From positions 186,001 through 250,000 of the forward strand of contig NZ_OW712331.1 in assembly GCF_940677205.1 (NCBI RefSeq): DNA of 64,000 nt. The letters run 5' to 3'. Within the stretch, counting starts at the first letter, position 1. Every line of letters begins with the position of its first letter. Position numbers and translations under genes: made by a program. The notes under the pieces are model-generated. The model was not told where the DNA came from. It saw only the letters and a list, made by a program, of their open reading frames with translations, and did not search any database. Source of the DNA: [Clostridium] colinum. GTDB lineage: Bacteria; Bacillota; Clostridia; Lachnospirales; CAG-274. Of this stretch, positions 8,637-17,100 are shown in pieces.

Positions 8637-8847
8637 AAATAAAAGGTTAAAAAAATGGTTGTTTACCGTTTTTAGAGATAGATAAAAATATAAATAATTA
8701 AAATGTTTTATAAATAGAAAATTACTATTAAAAAATCATAAATTAATATATATTTTTATAATAAATGTATAAATAAAGTGCATAGATACTCATAAAGTAA
8801 ATTATAATTTAGCTATATTTATAGATTTTAAAAATTTATCACTAAAT

Positions 8848-8876
8848 TTGACAAACAACCTCTTTTTTTTATTATA
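8848..8876 (+). promoter_or_regulatory. possible distal promoter of the S-layer gene
   Basis: TTGACA (8848-8853), a 17-nt spacer and ATTATA (8871-8876). The -10 is weaker than in the proximal promoter, but the -35 is perfect. Confidence 0.45.
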
Positions 8877-8949
8877 TTTATAAATAAATTTTTATCAGTA
8901 TATTAAAATTTTACATATTTCTTGTAATAAATTAGTAATATTTCATGCA

Positions 8950-8978
8950 TTGACAAAATAATATAAAAGGTATATTAT
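8950..8978 (+). promoter_or_regulatory. proximal sigma-A promoter of the S-layer gene
   Basis: TTGACA (8950-8955), a 17-nt spacer and TATTAT (8973-8978). Transcription from about 8985 would give a leader of about 68 nt before the ATG at 9053. Confidence 0.7.
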
Positions 8979-9052
8979 ATTATTAGTACATATTGAAATG
9001 TATTTTATATTTTTAAAATAAATATCAAATAATAAATAGGGGGATATAAATA

Positions 9053-11947
9053 ATGAAGAAAAATTTATCTAAAAAAGCTATTAAGGCTATGGCAATTGGT
9101 ATGACTGTTACTATTGGTAGCATTACGGCTATGAGCAGTGTTGCTTATGCAGAAGAAGCAAATGTTATTGCAAGTGAAGAAAATACAAATCCAGCACAAG
9201 CACCTAAAGAAAATGATGTAATTAATGTTACATCAGATGAGGGAATAAATTATACTTTTAAAGTATTAACACAAGACAATACTGCTGATGCTACTTATAT
9301 TACAGGTTATGATACAGGGGCTGTAGTACTTGTTAGTATAAATAATACATCATCAGTTATTGCTGAACAAAATAAAACTTTTAAAGGAAAACTTGATTCA
9401 GGAATTATTAAGGTTATAACGCCAGAATCAAATAGTAAAACTTATTCCTTTAAAATTACTCAAATAGGTGATGGTACTAATAATTTAGGAGGTAATGGTA
9501 CTAATACAGTTAGTTTTAGTAAAAAAGCAATAGATAATATTGTTACATCAAACCTTACAAAAATAGTAAAAAATGCTTTTAATGGTGTTACAGTAGAGGG
9601 AGATTTAGTATTTCCAGAAATGACTATTAATGGTAAAGGGCTTGAAATAGGTGAAAAAGCTTTCCAAAATGCATATATAAAAGGGAACTTAGATTTTTCC
9701 AAAATAAAAGATAATAGTAATAAAGAAGGGAATATTAATTTAGAAAAACAACCATTTAAAGGAGACGAAACAAATAAAGGTGTTACAGTTGATGGTTCAT
9801 TAATTATGTATAATATTGAAAAGCCAACTCCTAAAACACACCAATTAAAAAACAATGAATTTGAAAATGTTACAATAGGGAAAGAATTAAAAATAGCTGT
9901 TAGTGGTTTAAATGACGGCAGTTTAAAAGAATTATATAAAAATGCAACAATAGGTGGAGAAGAAACTAAAAGAAATAATACTGAATTAATACGTACTGTA
10001 CAAGATCATTTTAAAGAGAGTAATTTACAAGGAGCAACTATTAATGGTGTTGTAAATATTAAACCTATTAAAAGTGGAGATTTTATTGTTAGAAAAAATG
10101 CTTTTGAAAATTCTAAAGTATATAAATTAAATATCGCCCCTAAAGAAAACGATACAGTATTTAAAAGCTTAGAGAATGGATTTACAGGAGCAACTATTGA
10201 AAACATAGAAATAGATTTTGAAAAAGCTAAATTTGAAGAACAAGGTTTCTTTAGAGGAGCAACTATAAAAGATTTGGGTAATATAACAGAACAAGCTACT
10301 ATACCAGCTGGTTTATTAAAAGGGGTAACAGTACCTTCTTATATATCTCTTGAAAAAGTAACAAAAATTGAAAAAGATGCATTTGATGTAGCTAACAAAG
10401 ATACAGTTTTCTTCTTCTTACCAAATTTTAAAAAGGAAACAATTCAAAATATAGATAAAGATGCTTTTGGAACAACTGCAAAAATTAATATAGTAGTACC
10501 ATTTAATACTGATAAAAAAGATGTAGAAGAACTTAAAACAAAATTAACAAATAAAAATGTTACTGTTTCATATTTAGAAGCAACTGTTGATGGATATACA
10601 TTTGAAAGAGGAGCTAAAGATGATGAAGTTACTTTAGTAAATTATACAAATCCAAAATCTAAATTTAGATCTGCTAGACAAGTATCAAAAGAAAATGCTA
10701 AATTTGAAGGTGGTAAACTTACAGCAGATACAAAAACTTACACATTAACACAAATAGGTAATGGAACTAATCCTATAACTACTTTAACAGATGAAGCTTT
10801 AAAAGGTCATACAGATAATGTAACAACTATAGCAGATAATGCATTTAAAGGAAATACAAATATTACAAATGTAAACTTTAAAAATGTTACAACTGTAGGA
10901 GCTAGTGCATTTGAAGGTGCATCTAAAGTAACAACTGTTGATTTACCTAAAGTAACAAAAATAGAAGCAAAAGCATTTGCCGATACAGATGTTCGTACAG
11001 CTAATTTAGGTAAAGAAGCAAAAACTACTTCTGTAGCATCAGATATATTTACAGGAGTTAAAAACCTTGATAAAGTTGAAACTAATAGTGAAAGTAAAAA
11101 TACTATTGTATCAGCGGTTAATAACTCTAGTTCTAATAATGTAACAGTTGCTAATGGTAATAATACAGAAATAGTAAAACCAAGCAACCCAAGTAGTGGT
11201 GGCTCAACAGGAGGTTCAGGTTCTGGCTCAACAGGATCATATGGTAGTGGAGCTAACGTAGGTGTTACAGGTGATAAAAATAATAATACAGATACTACAA
11301 CAAACAATAATAATACAGAAAATAATCAAACAGTTGTAGAAGATAAAAAACTTACATTAGATACTATCAAATTACCTAGCGTAGAAGGTGAAGCTAAAAC
11401 ATTTGGAGATATATCTGCTAATCATTGGGCAAAAGCTCATATTGATAAATTATCTAAAGCAGGTGTTATAAATGGTGCAAATGGAAGTTTTAACCCTAAT
11501 GGACAAACAAAACGTGCCGATGTTACAGTTATGCTTGTTAATCTTTTAGGATTACAACCACAAGCTAACAATAAATTTACAGATGTTAATCCTTCAGCAT
11601 ATTATGCACCATATGTAGGAACAGCATCTACGTACGGTATAGTAAATGGGTCTAACGGTATGTTTAAACCAGAAAGTGTAATATCTAGACAAGATACAAT
11701 GGTTATGATAGCACAAATATTAAAATCATTAGATTTAAATGTAAATACAGATGCAAGTGTATTAAATAAATTTAATGATGCAAACAAAGTTTCTAGTTAT
11801 GCAAATGAAAGTGTAGCAATATTAGTTAACTCAGGTATTATATCTGGAAACAATGGAAAATTAAATCCTACTGCTCCTGTTACTAGAGCAGAAATGGCTA
11901 CTATAATGTCTAAGTTATATGATGTTTTAAGCAAAACTAATAGATAA
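9053..11947 (+). CDS. BspA-like leucine-rich-repeat S-layer protein with three SLH domains
   Basis: This 964-residue exported protein has a signal peptide (about 1-33, cleaved near AYAEEA). Irregular BspA/LRR_5-type repeats cover most of the protein, with recurring segments such as KNAFENSKV, GATIENIEI and DNAFKGNTNI. A Gly/Ser/Asn-rich linker (about 705-770) leads to three C-terminal SLH domains (about 783-835, 841-895, 905-960). SLH domains are known to bind pyruvylated secondary wall polymers, so the protein should be displayed on the surface, possibly as the main S-layer component. Two promoters and an isolated monocistronic position suggest strong expression. Ligands of the repeat region cannot be inferred. 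Confidence 0.85.
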   Translation: MKKNLSKKAIKAMAIGMTVTIGSITAMSSVAYAEEANVIASEENTNPAQAPKENDVINVTSDEGINYTFKVLTQDNTADATYITGYDTGAVVLVSINNTSSVIAEQNKTFKGKLDSGIIKVITPESNSKTYSFKITQIGDGTNNLGGNGTNTVSFSKKAIDNIVTSNLTKIVKNAFNGVTVEGDLVFPEMTINGKGLEIGEKAFQNAYIKGNLDFSKIKDNSNKEGNINLEKQPFKGDETNKGVTVDGSLIMYNIEKPTPKTHQLKNNEFENVTIGKELKIAVSGLNDGSLKELYKNATIGGEETKRNNTELIRTVQDHFKESNLQGATINGVVNIKPIKSGDFIVRKNAFENSKVYKLNIAPKENDTVFKSLENGFTGATIENIEIDFEKAKFEEQGFFRGATIKDLGNITEQATIPAGLLKGVTVPSYISLEKVTKIEKDAFDVANKDTVFFFLPNFKKETIQNIDKDAFGTTAKINIVVPFNTDKKDVEELKTKLTNKNVTVSYLEATVDGYTFERGAKDDEVTLVNYTNPKSKFRSARQVSKENAKFEGGKLTADTKTYTLTQIGNGTNPITTLTDEALKGHTDNVTTIADNAFKGNTNITNVNFKNVTTVGASAFEGASKVTTVDLPKVTKIEAKAFADTDVRTANLGKEAKTTSVASDIFTGVKNLDKVETNSESKNTIVSAVNNSSSNNVTVANGNNTEIVKPSNPSSGGSTGGSGSGSTGSYGSGANVGVTGDKNNNTDTTTNNNNTENNQTVVEDKKLTLDTIKLPSVEGEAKTFGDISANHWAKAHIDKLSKAGVINGANGSFNPNGQTKRADVTVMLVNLLGLQPQANNKFTDVNPSAYYAPYVGTASTYGIVNGSNGMFKPESVISRQDTMVMIAQILKSLDLNVNTDASVLNKFNDANKVSSYANESVAILVNSGIISGNNGKLNPTAPVTRAEMATIMSKLYDVLSKTNR

Positions 11948-11992
11948 TAATTATATATAATCAAAACCACCCGTTTAACGGGTGGTTTGCTC

Positions 11993-12014
11993 AAGCCCTA
12001 TAAGGGCTTTTTTC
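11993..12014 (+). terminator. hairpin likely terminating the S-layer gene
   Basis: AAGCCCT (11993-11999) pairs with AGGGCTT (12003-12009), followed by TTTTTC. It lies 46 bp after the S-layer stop, inside the IS end. Confidence 0.6.
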
Positions 12015-12103
12015 TTGTTATAAGCCTCTAAAGAGAGGCACTGAATGATCTGACAATTACATTACTATTTCTTGGCTGCCACTAAAAGTGGCTATTTTTT
12101 TGC

Positions 12104-12554
12104 CTACTTACTCTGGCTACCCATAAATGGGTCTATATATTCTTTTAAACTTATTTGGTCATTTGCTATATCTTCTTCTAATTGATTTTTTATGTATTCT
12201 TTTATTGCATTTTGATTTCTACCTACTGTATCTACATAATATCCTCTACACCAAAAATGCCTATTCCCATATTTATACTTTAAATTTGCGTGCCTATCAA
12301 ATATCATTAAGCTACTTTTACTTTTTAAATACCCTATAAATTGTGATACACTTAAATGTGGTGGTATTTCTACTAACATATGTAATGGTCTTTACAAGCT
12401 TCTGCCTTCCTTTCCTTTCACACAGCATTCTTAATATTTTCCCTATATCTGCTTTTATCTTTCCGTATATTTCTTGTCTCCTATATTTTGGTGCAAATAC
12501 TATATGATATTTGCATCTCCATTTAGAATGTGATAAACTATTTATGTCTTTCAT
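12104..12554 (-). pseudogene. tnpA: frameshifted IS200-type Y1 transposase
   Basis: The N-terminal half (from 12554, MKDINSLSHSKWRCKYH..., with YHIVFAPKYRR) and the C-terminal half (MLVEIPPHLSV... through GNRHFWCRGYYVDTVG to DPFMG) are both clear IS200 TnpA sequence but lie in different frames. Between them, near 12380-12420, a short EACKDH stretch is in a third frame and the expected DHIHMLV junction is broken, implying at least two indels. The catalytic-tyrosine region (GYYVDTVGRN) survives in the second half, but no intact protein can be made. It is probably inactive unless complemented in trans. Confidence 0.85.
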
Positions 12555-12691
12555 GACAAAACCTCCTATTATTTTATTTTTGGTTGCCAGACCAATTATA
12601 TTCTATCATAGGAGGTTTTTACTTTTCTATAAGAGTTTTTACCTACCACCAGCATAGCTGGTGGTTTAATCAAGCCTATTCGGCGACAACA

Positions 12692-12726
12692 AAAAGGTTA
12701 TTTGTTTTATTAACAAATAACCTTTT
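12692..12726. terminator. 15-bp hairpin with A and T tracts
   Basis: AAAAGGTTATTTGTT (12692-12706) pairs perfectly with AACAAATAACCTTTT (12712-12726) around a 5-nt loop. A tracts on one side and T tracts on the other make it a possible bidirectional terminator between the IS element and copy B of the repeat. Confidence 0.55.
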
Positions 12727-12744
12727 AGACTGTAGATAAAATAT

Positions 12745-12894
12745 TTTAGCGACAGTTTTTTTATTTTTATGATTTGTATAAAAATTCTAATCACAAGACA
12801 GGGTTTTACTTAAGATTGTGTAAAAAGCTAGATAGTAGATTAAAAAATAATCTTGTTACTTTTAAAAGGTTGGAGACAAAGTCTACAACCTTTT
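12745..12894 (-). repeat. dispersed hairpin element, copy B (reverse orientation)
   Basis: The hairpin at 12864-12894 has one mismatch in the stem. Read on the minus strand it is followed by AACAAGATTATTTT, CTAGCTTTTTACACAAT and TTGTGATTAGAATTTTTAT, the same modules in the same order as copies D and G. It lies immediately behind the stop of the minus-strand cohesin-like gene. Confidence 0.8.
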
Positions 12895-12903
12895 ATATTA
12901 AAA

Positions 12904-14076
12904 TTATTGTATAGTTAACATAGTATAAATCATTTGAGCAGCTTCTGCTCTAGTTGCATTTGATTTAGGTGCAAAGCTACCATCTGGTCTACCATTTATA
13001 ATACCAGCTTGTTGAACTCTTGTAACTGAACTTTTGGCAAAGCTAGATATATTATTTATATCTGTAAAACTTATTTCTTCTTTATTATTTTTTAAGTCAA
13101 ATTTTTTATATTCACAGAATTTTTCTATCATAACAGCCATTTGTTCTCTTGTTATTTTAGCATTAGGTGCAAAGGTAGTATTAGTTGTACCATTTGTTAT
13201 ACCAACTTTATAAGCCCAATCTACATATGGGTTAAACCAAGCAGTGCTAGATACATCTGTAAAGTTTTCAGATTTATATTTATTTTCATTAATATTATCC
13301 ATTTTAGCAAGAAGCGTTACAAATTCTGCTCTAGTTATATTATCATTAGGCTTAAATGAAGTTTCAGATACACCATTTATAATGCCTCTATCTGCAAGAT
13401 ATTTTATAGAAGAATTAGCCCAATGTCCAGATGTATCAGAAAAATTTGATTGTTTTATTACAGGATACATTGTATCTATATTTATTTTATCATTATTTTC
13501 AGTTTTATTATTATTTTCTGTACTAGCTTGTGTAGTAGATTCTGTATTTTTATCATTTGGTTTTCCAATAGTAGCACTACCACCAGAAGAAATATTACTA
13601 TTATTATTATTGCTACTAGTAGTATTTTCTGTACTAGTTTCTTCTTTAACTGTTATATTAGCAGTAATATCAGTATAAGTTCCTTTTAAACTTTCATTTA
13701 AATTAACAAGCTCTAAAGTAACATTTTTAGATAAGTTAGGTTTATTATTAAATATTAATTTACCAAGATTTAAAGAATTATTTTCAGTAAGGATACCACC
13801 GTTATCTATAACAATAGATATAGTAGTTTTTCCATTATTTTCTTTTTCTTTAATTAATGAATAAGTAAAATTTTGAGCAGGTTCAAATTTTACATTAGTA
13901 TTACCGTTTTCATCTATAATATTTAATTGTAATCCATGGATATTATTATTTATACCATCTAAATTTATATTTGCAACTTTATTGTCTACATTAATAGATA
14001 CAGTTGTGTTTGTAGCAAAAACATTTGTCACAAACATTAAAGTTATTAAAATACTAGATAATAATTTTTTTATCAC
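12904..14076 (-). CDS. SLH-anchored surface protein with cohesin-like N-terminal domain
   Basis: This 390-residue exported protein has a signal peptide (about 1-21). A beta-rich domain (about 22-145) contains the pattern HGLQLNI...FTYSLI...ISIVID and LNLGKLIFN that resembles cohesin modules. A low-complexity Ser/Asn/Thr linker (about 146-205) leads to three C-terminal SLH domains (about 210-390; FSDTSGHWANSSI, FTDVSSTAWFNPYV, FTDINNISSFAKSS). SLH domains fix the protein to the wall. The cohesin assignment is inference from spacing of hydrophobic and Gly residues. It is supported by the upstream neighbour, 100 bp away on the same strand, which encodes a dockerin. A generic carbohydrate-binding fold is the main alternative. 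Confidence 0.65.
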   Translation of the reverse strand: MIKKLLSSILITLMFVTNVFATNTTVSINVDNKVANINLDGINNNIHGLQLNIIDENGNTNVKFEPAQNFTYSLIKEKENNGKTTISIVIDNGGILTENNSLNLGKLIFNNKPNLSKNVTLELVNLNESLKGTYTDITANITVKEETSTENTTSSNNNNSNISSGGSATIGKPNDKNTESTTQASTENNNKTENNDKINIDTMYPVIKQSNFSDTSGHWANSSIKYLADRGIINGVSETSFKPNDNITRAEFVTLLAKMDNINENKYKSENFTDVSSTAWFNPYVDWAYKVGITNGTTNTTFAPNAKITREQMAVMIEKFCEYKKFDLKNNKEEISFTDINNISSFAKSSVTRVQQAGIINGRPDGSFAPKSNATRAEAAQMIYTMLTIQ

Positions 14077-14100
14077 AATAAAAACTCCTTTTTTAATATT

Positions 14101-14128
14101 TACCTACCATATTTAAAATGGTAGGTAT
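14101..14128 (-). terminator. palindromic hairpin between the M60 and cohesin-like genes
   Basis: TACCTACCAT (14101-14110) pairs perfectly with ATGGTAGGTA (14119-14128) around an 8-nt loop. Read on the minus strand no strong T tract follows directly, so it may attenuate or stabilise transcript between the two genes rather than fully terminate. Confidence 0.5.
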
Positions 14129-14176
14129 ATCTGTTTTTGAATACAAATTATTCAAAAAATTGATTTATATATAAAA

Positions 14177-17100
14177 TTATTTAATAGTTATTTTTGGTGT
14201 ATTATCTTCTCCATTTTGAAGAACTATTAATGGTAAAGAGTCATCACTAGGCATAGTAGACCAAGTTGTGTTACTTGTCATACGACTATTTTCTCCATTA
14301 AATTCACCTTGCCACATTTCAGCCATAATTTCTGTTGGTAAATCGCTAATACCTTCGTGTTGATGATTTTTATCTTCATTTTCACCTTGTATTTCAGGTA
14401 CAAATATAAATATACCACCAGCAGTTGAAGAAGTAATAGTACCGTCTTCATCTAATGTATCAAGCATAAGAGTATAACCGCTTACCACACGTTCTTCTGT
14501 TGTAGGATTTTCTATTAATGAATTCTGAGTAGCATATTTACCTTTAATATATATATTGCTTAAGGCAGAGTTGCCACGATAGTTACCAATAATAACTAAA
14601 GTATCTTTAGCTATTTTTTCTTTAATAGGTTGACCATTTTCGTCAACACTATCATAAATATAATCATTAGCTAATCTACCAACACCCATATTCATAAATT
14701 CTACATTATCACCTGGATAAGATAAAAATTCTACATTATATTTTTTAAAATCAAATCCAGTTAATTTTAATCTAGTAACATCATAAGCCCATATTTTATC
14801 TTCAGTAGAACCAGGTCTATTAAAGTAATTTATATATGTTTTAGGAGCACTAGCAAAGTTATTAGCAAAATCACCATTTTTAGCTATTTTATTAAATCCA
14901 TCTGGAATAGTTTCTGCTTCAGATACTGGAGATACAGGCTCTGCAATATCGGCATAAACTGTATATTTACCAGTTGGCATCTCTGTGTTACTATCTTTAG
15001 GTGTAACTTTAATACCAGTAACAACAGTTGGTTCATTAAATGTTACAATTCCAGTGTTTTCATCTATTTTATATAAAGAAGTATTTATTGTATTATCATA
15101 AGATATTTTAACTTGACCAGCAGGCTGTTTATCACTAATATTACCTAATATATCTACTGGTACAACTTCATAAGTAAAGGCCATATTGTTGGCAGAACCT
15201 ATAAAGTCTTTATATGTGTTTGTTGTAGTAAATCCAATACCTTTACCATTTCTTATTATTTCATATCCTTGTACATTTTGATTATTTTTTTCATCTATTG
15301 TAACTATAATTTCTTTAGGATTTTCTGGATTTATAGCAGAAGAAGCAGATACAATAATATTTTTGTTACCTTCATTATTATTTAATCTTTCTCTTCTAGA
15401 TTGGTCTGTAATATAGTATATAGCTCTAGTTTCTTTCTCTTGTTTAGCTATTTCTGTTTTAGCACTTTCAGATAAGGATACACCCCATCTTGTAAAGAAC
15501 TCTGTTAAATCTTTTTTAGCAACTTTACTAGCAGCAACTGCAAATTTATCCATATCCCTAAAACTATTTAAGCTATTATCTGTTCTATAAAGTTTATAAA
15601 GTTCATTATAAAACATAAATGGATTTTCACCGTCATCATAAGCTAAATGAAGTTGCCAATACATACCTAAATGGGTAAATAAGTCGTTAGGAATACCTTC
15701 GTTACCAACAGAAACTTTTTTAAATATTTTGTCATATACATTGTTAAGCTCAAGTCTAGATGGCAATGTATTTTGTTTACCATCATAAGTTTGACCCATT
15801 AATGAGAAAATATTATTAGTTACTTCGGCTTTGCCTAGTTTATCCATTACGTGTCCTATTTCGTGAGCTATTCCCCAGCCAAATAAGTTATTTTCTCTTT
15901 CATTAGGTGTTTGTTCATTTACTGGTTTACCATTCATAAGAGGAGCAACAGAGCCATATTGTATACCTATATGATTACCAGAAGCGTACATAAATGCATT
16001 AGCAAACATTTTCATATAGCGTATATTATGTCTTGTTTCTAAGCTAGCATTTTTATGGTCATCTATACCATAAGTTTTATACATAACGCCCATAAGCTCT
16101 TCCCATGCTTTAACATTATCATACATTTTATTAACCTTTTCTTCTAAGCTAGAAACATTTTGGTTAATACCTTCTAAAACTTTATTAGCAGGTAAAGATA
16201 ATAAAACGTTAGGTAAAGAAATTTCGGCTTGGTTAAGAAGTTGCCATTCTTTATTACCAGGTAAACCATTAGGATTATAAGCTATAAGCTCTTCTATAAA
16301 TTTAGTTATTCTTTCTTTTATTTCTTTTTCTTGTAGTTTGTGAAAATCTCTAAGCTCAAGGTAAGGTATTTTGTGTGCTCCAACTACTTGTAGCTTAATT
16401 TGAGAAGCTTTTTCTCCAGTATAAGTAACATATAAAGAGCCACCTCTATCTGTATTTATATTACCTAATTTTGGAATAGTTATAATATTTCTACCATTTT
16501 TTAAAGTTATAGGTGCAGAAGATAATTTGTCTGCTTCTTCAAAAAACTGTGTAGCAACAAGAGAAACAGTTTCGCCTTCTGGTATATCGGCATATATAAC
16601 AACTTTTTTACCAGCATTACCAACAACACCTAAAGGTTGCCAATTATTTATAGATATACCATAATTTTTAATATCATTTTGAGGATTTATAGAATAGATA
16701 TTGTCTTTTATAACACCTAATGCTTCTTTATTATTATTTAAAAGAGAAGTTGCTATATCAAGTTCTTTTAATAAAATATTTTTATCTACTACAAAACCAT
16801 CAGTATTATTTACAATATTTTTAAGCTCTTCTATCTTTTCTTTAGTAACCTCTTTTTTAAGCTCTGTTCTAGAGGAATTTGCAAAAAGATTACTAATTCT
16901 ATCGGCTATATCATTATATTCATAAAATGCTACTTCAGAGCCATTTACACGAGGTCCACCTGTTCTTTCACCTAATTTTATACTTATTTTTTTGATATTT
17001 TCTGTTTTAGGGAAAGTAAGAGCATAATATTTATTTTCATCAAATTTTTCTGTTATTGTATAATCTTTTGCAATAATAGTTCCAGCTCCATTTAGGTCTT

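Larger units (their letters stand above)
8637..9052 (+). other. A/T-rich intergenic leader region of the S-layer gene
   Basis: This 416-bp gap contains no convincing ORF or RNA gene. It holds two promoter-like pairs described separately (8848-8876 and 8950-8978) and ends with a GGGGGAT ribosome site before the ATG at 9053. Confidence 0.6.
11962..12670 (-). mobile_element. IS200/IS605-family element, decayed
   Basis: Subterminal hairpins occur at both ends in the same orientation, as in IS200-type elements rather than as inverted repeats. One has arms AAACCACCCGTT/AACGGGTGGTTT (11964-11988), the other CCACCAGC/GCTGGTGG (12646-12664), and both are followed by GGTTT and TCAAGCC. Between them lies a broken Y1 transposase on the minus strand and several short internal hairpins (for example 11993-12009 and about 12077-12092). 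Exact ends are uncertain by about 20 bp. It inserted just behind the S-layer gene, whose transcript probably ends in the element's hairpins. Confidence 0.8.

Noticed and set aside
10807..11307. 166-codon minus-strand ORF inside the S-layer gene
   Set aside because: Its hydrophobic Val/Leu/Pro-rich translation is a by-product of the Thr/Asn/Gly-rich coding strand; no start context.
12127..12339. 70-codon plus-strand ORF
   Set aside because: It is antisense to the IS200 transposase remnant and has no family resemblance.
12692..12726. Eighth copy of the dispersed hairpin element
   Set aside because: It shares only AAAAGGTT/AACCTTTT with the family. The rest of the arm (ATTTGTT) and the loop length differ and none of the downstream modules is present, so I list it as a separate hairpin.
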